DNA of 64,000 bases. Origin: an uncultured Cellvibrionales bacterium. Lineage in GTDB: Bacteria; Pseudomonadota; Gammaproteobacteria; Pseudomonadales; Dasaniaceae. This document shows positions 23,792 to 32,222 of this stretch, piece by piece; the stretch's first letter is position 1, and each line of letters opens with the position of its first letter. Location: the NCBI GenBank assembly GCA_913019905.1, contig CAJVZD010000005.1:1-64000 (forward strand). Direction: 5' to 3'. The position numbers and the translations under genes were made by a program. The notes under the pieces were generated by a model. The model was not told where the DNA came from, made no database searches, and saw only the letters and a list, made by a program, of their open reading frames with translations.

Positions 23792-25114
23792 TTAACGTGT
23801 TCTTGCACTTAGTGTTTCGGCCATGGACTTGTCGGCCATGGATTCGAGCCATTCCATATCGATAGATTTGTGAGCTTCGCAAATAAACCAGGGCTCACGC
23901 GAGTCCGGTTCAAGCATTACACCGTTGGCAATGAGTCTGTGGGCGAACTCTGTATATAAATCGCTGTTGGTTTTTTTCCAATCGCGATAGTTCTGCGGAA
24001 CCGCGCTGCCAAAATGCACACCGAACATTGAGTCCGGGCCTGCAAATTTGTGTTCGATCCCGTGTTTGTCAAATACGCGAGAGAGCGCATTTTGTATATC
24101 GGCACCGGCCTTATTAATTGTCGTGTAAGCATTGGTTTCGTTCAAAATCGTTAAAGTCGCTTTAGCAGCGCTCAGAGCGATCATATTTGCTGTGTATGTA
24201 CCGCCGTGGATGACACCGGATTCACTAAAATTAATGACATCCATCACATCCGCGCGACCGCCGAAGGCAGCAACAGGATAACCATTTCCGATAGCTTTTG
24301 CGTAGGTGGTCAGGTCAGCCCTAATACCGTATAACTCCTGTGCACCGCCTTTCGCGACCCGAAAACCCGTTTTAACCTCATCCATAATTAATAAGGCACC
24401 GTTTATATCACAGATATCACGCAGCTTCTGCAGATACTCCTGGCTGGAGGCAATACTGCCACAGTTGCCCAGTATTGGCTCGATGACAACGGCTGCGACG
24501 TCACGACCGACGCGGGAAAATACTTCATCAATGCTAGCAAAGTCGTTTAGGGGCACGGTTTCGAGGTGCTCTCGAGTGGAAGCGGGTATACCGCTGCCAA
24601 ATGACTTGATCTCCGGAGCGGCGTCTTTCTCACTGTCCCAATTGTCTACGTCAGACTTCCACATCATTTCGTCGTAAAGGCCGTGGAACCCGCCTTCAAC
24701 CACAACGATTTTGTCGCGCCCGGTGAAACCACGAGCCGTGCGAACAGCGCCGATAACGGCTTCGGTGCCTGAATTAGAAAAACGCATCTTCTCAATATTT
24801 GGGCACATCTGTTTAACGAGTGTGACAACTTCTGAATCGAGCTCGGTGGAGAAACCTGAAATAGTGCCGGTTTCAGTGATGGTGCGAATGACTTCTTGAT
24901 CGACGCGATTGTCTCGATAGCCTAGAATAATTGGGCCATAGGCTAGTCGGAAATCAACATAAAGCCGGTCCTCTGAGTCGGTGATGGTGCAGCCCTTCAT
25001 ACTTTTGACAAACACGCTGTTCTCTTCACCCCAGTAGCGATAGCTGTCGGCTACGCCAAGCGGCATGTGATTACGGGCTGAGATTAAGAGGTTGGTTTGA
25101 TGATTGTTTTTCAT
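23792..25114 (-). CDS. Class III aminotransferase (glutamate-1-semialdehyde aminomutase-like)
   Basis: This 440-residue PLP enzyme has the small-domain start NHMPLGVADSYRYWGE, FSNSGTEAVIGAVRTAR, VIEPILGN, LIMDEVKTGFR and the Schiff-base Lys K273 in TYAKAIGNGYP, all diagnostic of class III (HemL-like) enzymes. It is slightly longer than housekeeping HemL and surrounded by accessory genes, so it may be an aspartate-aminotransferase-family paralogue rather than the heme-pathway enzyme. It is the only minus-strand gene between 14 and 40 kb that I trust. Confidence 0.87.
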   Translation of the reverse strand: MKNNHQTNLLISARNHMPLGVADSYRYWGEENSVFVKSMKGCTITDSEDRLYVDFRLAYGPIILGYRDNRVDQEVIRTITETGTISGFSTELDSEVVTLVKQMCPNIEKMRFSNSGTEAVIGAVRTARGFTGRDKIVVVEGGFHGLYDEMMWKSDVDNWDSEKDAAPEIKSFGSGIPASTREHLETVPLNDFASIDEVFSRVGRDVAAVVIEPILGNCGSIASSQEYLQKLRDICDINGALLIMDEVKTGFRVAKGGAQELYGIRADLTTYAKAIGNGYPVAAFGGRADVMDVINFSESGVIHGGTYTANMIALSAAKATLTILNETNAYTTINKAGADIQNALSRVFDKHGIEHKFAGPDSMFGVHFGSAVPQNYRDWKKTNSDLYTEFAHRLIANGVMLEPDSREPWFICEAHKSIDMEWLESMADKSMAETLSARTR

Positions 25115-25541
25115 GCTTTTGTACCGTGTTTATCGGCTGGGAACCGAAATCTTCAACGTGAGATGTTTGGGCTGAAAGAAGGCTGTTTTCCCTCATTATT
25201 ACGGAGGCGGATAATACATCGCTAATTGTGTCATTGCCAATATTTTTGGGCGTTTTTTGAGCATGTTGGCTGCTCAAAAACTATGTTTAATACTGGCTTC
25301 CCGAATCAGATCGCCTCAATGTGAAACACGAGTAAAGTGCTATCGCAGATTCAACAACAGAATCGGTACTAAATAAATTACAGACGATTGCCTGGCCAAG
25401 TTGTTCTACAATAGCGCCATAATACCTAAGTGACTTTATTACCGATTATGTCTGTTCAATGAAGTTAAAATAGAAGGTAGCTGCATTGGCTTCAATAAGG
25501 TACCTTCAACAAGCTCAGCTCAAGAAATTAAGGGGTACACC
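25115..25541. other. Divergent intergenic region, no gene seen
   Basis: This 427-base spacer must hold promoters for the aminotransferase (minus) and the SYLF lipoprotein (plus). I see no clear operator, RNA gene or terminator beyond the AAGGGG ribosome site at its right end. Confidence 0.5.
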
Positions 25542-26105
25542 ATGTTATCGATTAGAGTTGCCGTCGCGTTTGTCTTTAGTTGCATTTTGATGGGCTGCGC
25601 GTCGTCGGGTAGCGGTAGTAGAGTAGAAAAACAACATGACATTCTCGAAATGAGAGACGAGGTGTTGACGCAACTCTATAAGGAAAAACCTGACGTTCGC
25701 GCGCAAATAAGTTCTGCCCCGGGTTATGCCGTTTTTAGTAATGCCAATATCAATCTTATTGTGATGTCGGCAGGCACGGGTTATGGGGTCGTCAAAGATC
25801 GGGGCACGGGGCAACATACATTTATGAACATGGCGGAAGGGGGTATAGGCCTGGGTATTGGAGTCAAGGACTACCGGATTGTCATGGTTTTCCATAACAC
25901 AGATGCAATAAATCACTTTATTAGTAGTGGCTGGAGTTTCGGTGGTAATGTAGACGCTGCGGCTAAGGCGGGGGATAAAGGTGCCTCAGTCGCAGGAGAA
26001 GCCTATTATGGCGATGTGACAGTTTATACCTTTACAGAAAGTGGCTTAGCCCTGCAAGCTACTGTTAAAGGTACTAAGTTTTGGCAGGATTCCGAACTGA
26101 ACTAG
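25542..26105 (+). CDS. SYLF/Ysc84-domain lipoprotein
   Basis: This 187-residue protein has a lipobox ILMGC19 after a typical signal peptide, so the mature protein is lipid-anchored at Cys19. The SYLF domain follows, with ISSAPGYAVFSNANINLIV, MSAGTGYGVVKD, and DAAAKAGDKGASVAGEAYYG near the end, as in lipid-binding YSC84 proteins. It is likely sorted to the outer membrane; the function is unknown, possibly phosphoinositide/lipid binding. The next gene, rof, starts 30 bases after its stop and may be co-transcribed. Confidence 0.9.
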   Translation: MLSIRVAVAFVFSCILMGCASSGSGSRVEKQHDILEMRDEVLTQLYKEKPDVRAQISSAPGYAVFSNANINLIVMSAGTGYGVVKDRGTGQHTFMNMAEGGIGLGIGVKDYRIVMVFHNTDAINHFISSGWSFGGNVDAAAKAGDKGASVAGEAYYGDVTVYTFTESGLALQATVKGTKFWQDSELN

Positions 26106-26135
26106 AGTTTGAAATAGAGCTGGAGGGTTGAATTT

Positions 26136-26381
26136 ATGATGAGTTGCGATCAACACGACACCGTTGAAATTGCCTGTATGTATAACTACCCGGTCAAGCT
26201 GATCTGCAAGTCAGGATCGGAGTTACAAGGCGTTGCCCGCGATACGGGTCTGGACAAATTTCGCCAAGAATGTATAAAGATAATGGTTGAAAATAGGGAA
26301 TGCCTGGTGGTTTTGAATACCGTCGCCAAAATGGAAGTATTGGTGAAAAATCCGCATTTCAATGTCGTAGACTTTGACTGA
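26136..26381 (+). CDS. rof: Rho-binding antiterminator Rof (YaeO)
   Basis: This 81-residue protein is nearly colinear with E. coli Rof: MSCDQHDTVEIACMYNYPV, KLICKSGSELQGVARDTG, LVVLNTVAKMEVLVKNPHF. Rof is an Sm-like-fold protein that binds the RNA-binding domain of Rho and blocks termination. GGAGGG precedes the ATG. Its position downstream of a SYLF lipoprotein is not the usual E. coli context. Confidence 0.92.
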   Translation: MMSCDQHDTVEIACMYNYPVKLICKSGSELQGVARDTGLDKFRQECIKIMVENRECLVVLNTVAKMEVLVKNPHFNVVDFD

Positions 26382-26477
26382 ATTGGCGGTGACACGATCA
26401 GCCCATGGGTTCGCAGCGAAAGCACATTGATACAAGGTGCATTGTTGTAAGCTAGCCCAACTCGGAATGAAACCTGT

Positions 26478-26545
26478 TTGACTCTAGAACCTATTTAACT
26501 CTAGAACCCATTTAACTTCATAAGCTATTTGATTCTAAAACCTAT
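26478..26545. repeat. Tandem repeat, 17 bp x 4, upstream of the methyltransferase
   Basis: Four consecutive 17-base units begin with TTGACT, TTAACT, TTAACT and TTGATT and end in CCTAT, CCCAT, GCTAT and CCTAT (26478, 26495, 26512, 26529). Units 1 and 2 are nearly identical; units 3 and 4 are diverged. The last unit runs into TATAAT at 26543-26548, 31 bases before the start codon. Confidence 0.9.
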
Positions 26546-26578
26546 AATTAGCAGAACAAGATATTCGAAGGAAAAACT

Positions 26579-27532
26579 ATGAAGAGCGTTTCTTTGCTGA
26601 TCTCGCCGCGCGCCAAAAACGCCTATTTTAACGACTATATCGACGTTGCTAAAGCGGAGCTTGCCGGACTGATTGGCCAGCAAGTCGACCAGCATCGGAC
26701 CGTTGCTGCGATGGATTTTTTTGACATTGAAATCGACGATGCACAATTGCCGCTGCTGGCGTCGCTATCGTTTGTTTACGGTATTTTTGAACGTCACGAA
26801 AATAAGCTTATTCCTATGCCGGTCGACGTGTCTTATGGTTTACACGAAGATTTTGTGTTTGGCGCAAAGTTCAAGGGTAAAACCAACGAATTATTGACGC
26901 AAATGTTAATCAATGTCGGATTGCAAAACATCAGCTACAAGTCGATCGCCGATGTAAAGCTATTAGACCCGATGTGTGGACGCGCGACAACGCTGCTATG
27001 GGGTATGCGCTATGGTATGAAAACCAAAGGCATAGAACAGGATGTAAAAGCGCTTGGCGATATTCGTCAAAACGTGAAAAAATGGTGCAAGGTACATCGC
27101 CAAAAACATCAATTTTCTGAAGGGCTTATCGGCGGAAAAACAAGCAAAAAGAAAAAGGCAAAGTTTGTCGAATTCACCGCTAATAATGCGTCAATGCGTG
27201 TTATAGAAGGAGATTCCACCGATGCTCGCAATTTATTGGAAGGTCAAAAGTTTGATTTAATGGTCAGTGATTTACCCTATGGGGTTCAGCATTTTACAAG
27301 CAACAAAACACGAAATCCGTTAGCTGTGCTGGAAGCCTGCGCAAGCGACTGGAGTGAGAGTTTAAGGCCCGACGGCGTAATGGTGTTATCCTTCAATAGT
27401 TATATACCCAAGCGCAGGGAACTCATCGGGGTATTTGAAGACTTTGGTTTACAGGCGTTGGATTTTTCTGCACCCCATAGAATGAGCGAATCGATTGTGC
27501 GCGACGTGGTCGTTTTCCGAAAAATAAAGTAA
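26579..27532 (+). CDS. RNA N2-guanine methyltransferase-like protein (TRM11/RlmKL type)
   Basis: This 317-residue protein has a SAM-binding motif, VKLLDPMCGRATTLLWG, at about residues 125-141 and a catalytic motif, MVSDLPYG, at about 233-240. This is the [ND]-x-P-Y signature of amino-group methyltransferases of the UPF0020/TRM11 family. The N-terminal 110 residues take the place of the THUMP domain but lack a clear THUMP signature. A basic stretch (GGKTSKKKKAKFVEF, about 186-200) may contact RNA. The target is probably tRNA or rRNA guanine N2. GAAGGA lies before the ATG, and a tandem repeat is upstream. Confidence 0.82.
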   Translation: MKSVSLLISPRAKNAYFNDYIDVAKAELAGLIGQQVDQHRTVAAMDFFDIEIDDAQLPLLASLSFVYGIFERHENKLIPMPVDVSYGLHEDFVFGAKFKGKTNELLTQMLINVGLQNISYKSIADVKLLDPMCGRATTLLWGMRYGMKTKGIEQDVKALGDIRQNVKKWCKVHRQKHQFSEGLIGGKTSKKKKAKFVEFTANNASMRVIEGDSTDARNLLEGQKFDLMVSDLPYGVQHFTSNKTRNPLAVLEACASDWSESLRPDGVMVLSFNSYIPKRRELIGVFEDFGLQALDFSAPHRMSESIVRDVVVFRKIK

Positions 27533-27628
27533 TCTTATGATTAGAAACCCTGTGGCGTAATGCTGAAGCGTGAAATCGCAATAGGCACTGAATGGCACGG
27601 ATAAATCGTCTGTGCACCGGTGGAGCTC

Positions 27629-28144
27629 ATGGACCAAATAACAGAGCGATTACATTTGATTCCAATGACTCGAAGGGATCTCGAATTGTTCCACGGTACT
27701 AATATTGACGAGTTTGTTAGAGAATATTTGTGGGACAACGAAATAGTCTCGATCGATACGTCTCGAGATATTCTTATCGAGGTAGAGCGTACCTTTAGCG
27801 AAGAAGCTTGGGGGCTTTGGAAACTTGTCACCAAAAAAAATGGAGTTTATATCGGCTATGTTGGTCTGTGGAAGTTTTTTGATGAAAGGCAGCCTCAACT
27901 TTTATATGCCTTACTTAAGCCCTTTAGCGGTTATGGTTATGCAGCAGAAGCGTCGAAAAAGGTCATCAAATACGCGTTCGAATCTTTAAATTACGATTTT
28001 CTAACAGCTTCAATGGATGGAGCTAATCTTAAATCGGTGGAGGTTTGCCGACGATTAGGATTTTCATTTGAAAAAGAGCAAACTATTGACGGCGCGATAA
28101 CTTGTTTTTATCGAATTACGCCAAAACAATTGCTGGCTAGTTAG
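27629..28144 (+). CDS. GNAT acetyltransferase (RimJ/RimL-like)
   Basis: This protein of about 171 residues starts with TERLHLIPMTRRDLELF, the classic RimJ/acetyltransferase_3 opening. It later has YALLKPFSGYGYAAEASKKVIKYAFESL (cofactor loop) and SVEVCRRLGFSFE. The substrate may be an N-terminal amine of a protein or a small molecule. The start is ATG 27629 with GGTGG five bases upstream, although GTG 27620 is possible. It is the first of three consecutive GNAT genes. Confidence 0.85.
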   Translation: MDQITERLHLIPMTRRDLELFHGTNIDEFVREYLWDNEIVSIDTSRDILIEVERTFSEEAWGLWKLVTKKNGVYIGYVGLWKFFDERQPQLLYALLKPFSGYGYAAEASKKVIKYAFESLNYDFLTASMDGANLKSVEVCRRLGFSFEKEQTIDGAITCFYRITPKQLLAS

Positions 28145-28170
28145 TGCCTATCCATAAACTAACAAGCTCA

Positions 28171-28273
28171 GTCATTGCGAGCGTTAGCGCGGCAATCTTC
28201 TGATGCAGAGTGTACATTGTTACCTACATTAAGCTGGACTACAGGAGATGACCGCGCTACAGCTCGCAACGAC
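28171..28273. repeat. REP/MITE-like imperfect palindrome
   Basis: GTCATTGCGAGCGTTAGCGC followed by GGCAATCTTC at the left end pairs imperfectly with the reverse complement of the right end, GTCGTTGCGAGCTGTAGCGC then GGTCATCTCC. The arms of about 30 bases are separated by about 43 bases. The GTCATTGCGAGCG...GCGCGGCAATCT core is a dispersed element I know from many proteobacterial genomes. This is a decayed single copy in a spacer. Confidence 0.8.
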
Positions 28274-28310
28274 AGCGTTGAAGAACATCTTCTTGAAGGC
28301 GCGCACTAAG

Positions 28311-28337
28311 TAATTCCGTTAATTCCGTTAATTCGGT
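28311..28337. repeat. Tandem repeat, 9 bp x 3
   Basis: TAATTCCGT occurs at 28311-28319 and 28320-28328, followed by TAATTCGGT at 28329-28337. It is directly downstream of the REP-like palindrome and 150 bases before the next acetyltransferase gene. Confidence 0.92.
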
Positions 28338-28486
28338 TTACGTTCGAAGAAATCGTGCTGATTATGTCCAGTGAGCTTTGCTCTAAGGCATAATCCAATA
28401 GACGAAAAACTGAAGACGAAATAGCAGTTGACGGAAAAAGTAAATAATAAATAACACTAGGCCGAAAAACAATATCTGGGAAATGT

Positions 28487-29032
28487 ATGTTTACATCAGT
28501 TGTCGATGAAGAAATAAATTTGTGTCTGATTAATGAAAATTTTGTTCCTCGATATGTTCGGCTAGCCAAGGATAATTTCGACTATTTGTCGGAATGGTTA
28601 GCGTGGCCCCGCAATTGCAAAACCGAAGAGGATTTTAAGTCTTTTGTTAAGGATTCGCTCCACAAATACGCGGAACGAAGTTCACTAGTGTGTGCGATCG
28701 AATACAAGGGGATTATCATTGGTACTGCCGGTTATAATACCATTGATTTTGAATTGAAAAAGGTAGAGATTGGCTACTGGATTGCGGCAGACGTACAGGG
28801 TAAAGGAATCGTAACCCGAGTCTGTAAACATCTTATCAGCTACGCATTTAGCGATCTGAAAATGGATAAAGTCCAAATATCGGTAGCAGTTGGTAATGTT
28901 GCAAGCAGAGCCGTTTGCGACCGTTTAGGAATGACGACAGAGGGAATAATTACAAATGAGGAAAAAGTTGGAAGTCGAATTCTTGATCATGTTATTTATG
29001 GTCTTCACCGTCCTGAAATCAGTGTCTACTAA
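28487..29032 (+). CDS. GNAT acetyltransferase (RimL/YdaF-like)
   Basis: This 181-residue protein resembles the ribosomal-protein-serine acetyltransferases. It has LAKDNFDYLSEWLAWP in the N-terminal half, VEIGYWIAADVQGKGIVTRVCKHL at about residues 91-114 (cofactor loop with Q-G-K-G) and SRAVCDRLGMTTEG at about 145-158. The E. coli relatives act on ribosomal protein L7/L12, but the target here is unproven. Confidence 0.86.
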   Translation: MFTSVVDEEINLCLINENFVPRYVRLAKDNFDYLSEWLAWPRNCKTEEDFKSFVKDSLHKYAERSSLVCAIEYKGIIIGTAGYNTIDFELKKVEIGYWIAADVQGKGIVTRVCKHLISYAFSDLKMDKVQISVAVGNVASRAVCDRLGMTTEGIITNEEKVGSRILDHVIYGLHRPEISVY

Positions 29033-29184
29033 AAGACTAACAATGCGTGATCTGAGCCAGATGAGGCCGAGCGTTCGGTGATCGGCATTGAGTGCCGGGC
29101 CATTGATAAGGATGAAAATAATGCTAAATTATACATTGAACTGACTGACAGGATGAGAAGATTGTTCAAATAGGAGGACACCAA

Positions 29185-29616
29185 TTGGTAACAGGGTATA
29201 GGATTAGTAACGAATTCGATGCGATGGACTTAACCGTTATACATGGATTTATTTCCAATTCATATTGGGGGACAAAAATTCCATTCGAAATAATGCGAAG
29301 AGCAGCTGAAAATTCCCTGTGTTTTGGCGTGTTTACCAATGCTGGCCAGCAAGTAGGGTTTGCTCGAATGGTAACAGACAAAGCAACCTTTGCTTATCTG
29401 GCCGACGTATTTATTCTTGATGACCACAGAGGGATAGGCTTAAGCAAGTGGCTTATGGAAACCATATTGGCTCATCCGGACTTACAGGGTTTACGCCGTA
29501 TGGTGCTTGCAACCAAAGATGCCCATAGTTTGTATGAACAATTTGGGTTTAAGCCGTTGGCGAACCCGGATATCTTTATGGAACTTTGGAATCCGAAAGT
29601 CTATAACAAAACGTAA
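29185..29616 (+). CDS. GNAT acetyltransferase, TTG start
   Basis: This 143-residue protein has GFARMVTDKATFAYLADVFI (about residues 52-71), DDHRGIGLSKWLM (about 73-85; R-G-x-G-x-S loop) and HSLYEQFGFKPL. This common small family is usually annotated only as GNAT. The start is TTG 29185, supported by AGGAGGA six bases upstream; no ATG fits. Confidence 0.86.
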   Translation: MVTGYRISNEFDAMDLTVIHGFISNSYWGTKIPFEIMRRAAENSLCFGVFTNAGQQVGFARMVTDKATFAYLADVFILDDHRGIGLSKWLMETILAHPDLQGLRRMVLATKDAHSLYEQFGFKPLANPDIFMELWNPKVYNKT

Positions 29617-29777
29617 ACGTAAAACGAATGGCAATGAAAAAAGCGCGGCCTGTCGGAAACATAGATCGTGCTAGTAATAAGACGGTGAAAGTAATATGGC
29701 CGTTTAAATAATAGGGACGGCCGTGCAATAAGGACGGCCCGAAAATAGAATCTCCTTGCCGTTCAATGAGGTAATCG

Positions 29778-30407
29778 ATGATCCAAGCATTATTTACCGA
29801 TCTAGATGGGGTTGTACGACATTGGGAAAATCAATGCGTTGACACGTTGGAAGCCTCTTACGGTTTGCCAAAGGGATTTTTCTTTGAGCTTGCTTTCACA
29901 CAAAAACTTCTCATACCAGCAATAACAGGGCAACAAACTCATTGTGAATGGGTCGAAAAAGTACGGGCTGTTGTCGCCAATCATATCGGAATTTCGAAAG
30001 CGACTGAGCTGGTCGAAGCGTGGCTACAAGCGCCTTTTTCTATCGATAAGCCTCTGGTTGATGATTATAGGCGACTATTTCCCGTGGCTAAGCTTGTTTT
30101 GGTTACGAATGCAACTGACCGATTGCACCGCGACCTAAACTCGAACGGGATCGTTGATAAGTTCGATATTGTGGTAAACTCCGCTGAGATTGGATACGCT
30201 AAACCAGATTTTCGTTTTTTCGAACGAGCTATGGAATTAGTCGGGGTATCTTCTTCAGCAGGATTATTTATTGATGATTCAAAAGAAAATATTGCAGCAG
30301 CGTTAGAAGTCGGTTTTAAAACAATTCACTTTTCCGATCGACAAGCGGTCGTGATGCAATTGACTGAAATTGCGGCAGATCAAAGAGTTCAGGAAGTACG
30401 TAGGTGA
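29778..30407 (+). CDS. HAD-superfamily (IA-type) hydrolase
   Basis: This 209-residue protein has motif I FTDLDGVV with the nucleophile D8 and acid D10, motif II LVTNAT (about residue 112), motif III YAKPDFRFF (about 134-142) and motif IV LFIDDSKENIAAA (about 156-168). It probably acts as a small-metabolite phosphatase. All catalytic motifs are intact. GAGG precedes ATG 29778, and a tandem repeat begins just after the stop. Confidence 0.88.
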   Translation: MIQALFTDLDGVVRHWENQCVDTLEASYGLPKGFFFELAFTQKLLIPAITGQQTHCEWVEKVRAVVANHIGISKATELVEAWLQAPFSIDKPLVDDYRRLFPVAKLVLVTNATDRLHRDLNSNGIVDKFDIVVNSAEIGYAKPDFRFFERAMELVGVSSSAGLFIDDSKENIAAALEVGFKTIHFSDRQAVVMQLTEIAADQRVQEVRR

Positions 30408-30414
30408 TGGCAAA

Positions 30415-30474
30415 GTGGCTATAACAGTGCCTATAAAAGTACCTATAATAGTGCTCATAACAGTACCTATATAA
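30415..30474. repeat. Tandem repeat, 12 bp x 5, each unit -10-like
   Basis: Five successive 12-base units begin with GTG or GTA and contain CTATAACA, CTATAAAA, CTATAATA, TCATAACA and CTATATAA (starting 30415, 30427, 30439, 30451, 30463). Each carries a hexamer resembling TATAAT. The array lies 41-100 bases before the GFA start codon. Confidence 0.9.
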
Positions 30475-30515
30475 GTAAAGTAAAGTGACATAAATAGAAA
30501 CATAAGTGGAGTGAA

Positions 30516-30917
30516 ATGAATAAAAGCATAAGCGGTCGATGCCATTGCGGTAGCGTTGAATGGGAAGCGAAGCTTCCACCGAAAATCGTTCTCAACTGCC
30601 ATTGTCATATGTGTCGAGAATTGAGTGGTGCTGATTATAGTAGCTGGGTGGTGATGAAATCTAATCAATTCACGCTTGTTAAGGGCTCGGATATACTGAG
30701 CCGTTATCAAGCGACAGAAAAATTTTCGAAATCTTTTTGTTCAAAGTGTGGGTCAACTGTCAGTTGCGTAAACGACGAAAAATTTCCCGACCATATTTAT
30801 GTTGCGAGGGGCAATATAAGCTCGGAAATTGAGTTAGCGGTTAATTTACAGGTGTATACCGATGACAAGGCTGACTGGCTGGTCCTGAATGAAGCTATCC
30901 CGGTGTATAATCCCTGA
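30516..30917 (+). CDS. GFA-family zinc protein
   Basis: This 133-residue protein has the zinc ligands CHCG at about residues 9-12, CHCHMC at about 29-34 and CSKCG at about 73-77. It has a typical Y-x-x-W-V stretch between them and ends AIPVYNP. It belongs to the same broad family as the copies at 14765 and 59964 but is not close to either by eye. GGAGTG precedes the ATG. The reaction is unknown. Confidence 0.88.
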   Translation: MNKSISGRCHCGSVEWEAKLPPKIVLNCHCHMCRELSGADYSSWVVMKSNQFTLVKGSDILSRYQATEKFSKSFCSKCGSTVSCVNDEKFPDHIYVARGNISSEIELAVNLQVYTDDKADWLVLNEAIPVYNP

Positions 30918-30946
30918 TTATTAGAATCCTAGAGATATCGGTTACC

Positions 30947-30980
30947 GGTCCTTTCTTTCAGGCTTTTTTTTAAAAGGACC
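30947..30980. terminator. Hairpin after the GFA gene
   Basis: GGTCCTTT (30947-30954) is complementary to AAAGGACC (30973-30980), with an 18-base T-rich loop and TATTTCTT after it. It marks the boundary between the small-enzyme run and the RND operon. The remaining spacer to 31238 shows no gene. Confidence 0.4.
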
Positions 30981-31238
30981 TATTTCTTGTACTTCGCTTG
31001 GAGGAACAACTTAGTTGCCGTTCCCGCTGCAAGCGCAATTTGTGTTCCCCCCACGTCCTATTGAACAGCATAAAAGGAGATAAATCCGGGCTGCCGCAGG
31101 GTGAAAAGTTTAGGACGGAAGATTCGTTACAGTAATTACCTGCGATTGGTTCGGCAATACTGCGATTCGACCTTTTCCCATCTGTTCACAGTCAATTTCT
31201 CTATACACTTCGTTCACTTAGTTAATCGGTGGACTGAC

Positions 31239-32222
31239 GTGAAAAAGACTCCTTTCTGTTTAGTATCAGTATTTTTGTGCCTAATGAGCAGTTTTGCGAA
31301 TTCCGACGTGCAGGTCGCTATCGTCAAACTCGGACAGCAAAACCTTCCAATAAGAAACATTCTCGCTAAGGTAGTCACGCCTCAACGGCAACAAATTTCG
31401 GCAGAGGTCGCCGGAGTTGTCCGCAGTCGCCGTTTGGAAATGGGTGCTCCTATTAGAGCTGGGCAGATTCTCGTTGAAGTCGACTCTGATGAACAGCAAG
31501 TATTGTTGGAGATTGCTGAGCGGGAGCTTCGCAGTAAAGAAGTGGATTTGGCGCATGCCCGCAAGATGTGGGAAAGAGCGGTTAGTAATCGTAAACACAA
31601 AGCTATCTCAGAGGCCCGGTTTGATGATGCCGTCACTCAACTTAATAAAGCACAAGCGTTAAAGGATCTGTCGGTCAGCGCTGTAGCTTTACAAAAAACC
31701 TTATTGGAAAAATACCAAATCCGAGCGCCATTTACGGGAGCGCTTGTTAATTCGACCCCGGTTGTTGGTCTTTATGTACGCCCAGGTGATGTCATTGGTG
31801 AACTCGTCAATACCGACACTCTGCGAATTGTCGCTCCTCTTACCAATGAAGAGCTGGCTGGAATTCGTCGGGCAGATCTGTCTTTGTTGTGCGGAAACAA
31901 CTTCCTGGAGATTGTCTCTGTCTCACCTGTGAGCAATGAGAGCTCTGGTTTTGTCGATGTCGAAATGACCCCTTGCCCGCAAAAATTACGCGTCGGTCAA
32001 CGGGTGGTTCTGAATCTGGTTCAACAGGATCTGAGTAACTTTCCACAACAGGGAATACAGACCGATACAGGCGGAAAATTTGTGTACATCGTGACCGAAG
32101 GTATTGCTAAGAGGCGGCGGCTTAAGGAATTATCTATTGGCGATAATATCATTGTCGTTGGAATGAAAAAGGTGAGAGATGGCGATCGCGTGCAAACGAT
32201 CGTTCTGGAGCTGGATTCGTGA
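31239..32222 (+). CDS. RND efflux periplasmic adaptor subunit
   Basis: This 327-residue membrane-fusion protein has a signal peptide (TPFCLVSVFLCLMSSFA), a lipoyl half (ISAEVAGVVRSRRLEMGAPIR), a coiled-coil hairpin (about residues 85-145), a second lipoyl half (YQIRAPFTGALVNSTP) and beta-barrel/membrane-proximal domains. It links the inner-membrane RND pump to an outer-membrane channel, which is not encoded here. I start at GTG 31239 with GGTGGA upstream, because the longer frame to 31101 would bury the signal peptide. Its stop overlaps the pump's GTG start by one base (GTGA). Confidence 0.88.
   Translation: MKKTPFCLVSVFLCLMSSFANSDVQVAIVKLGQQNLPIRNILAKVVTPQRQQISAEVAGVVRSRRLEMGAPIRAGQILVEVDSDEQQVLLEIAERELRSKEVDLAHARKMWERAVSNRKHKAISEARFDDAVTQLNKAQALKDLSVSAVALQKTLLEKYQIRAPFTGALVNSTPVVGLYVRPGDVIGELVNTDTLRIVAPLTNEELAGIRRADLSLLCGNNFLEIVSVSPVSNESSGFVDVEMTPCPQKLRVGQRVVLNLVQQDLSNFPQQGIQTDTGGKFVYIVTEGIAKRRRLKELSIGDNIIVVGMKKVRDGDRVQTIVLELDS

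Noticed and set aside
23792-25114. Housekeeping hemL
   Set aside because: Class III motifs fit, but length and context are those of an accessory paralogue, so I did not assign the symbol.
3983-30917. Integron cassette array
   Set aside because: The gene content fits, but spacers share no sequence, no attC-like core pairs were found by eye, and no integrase is present.
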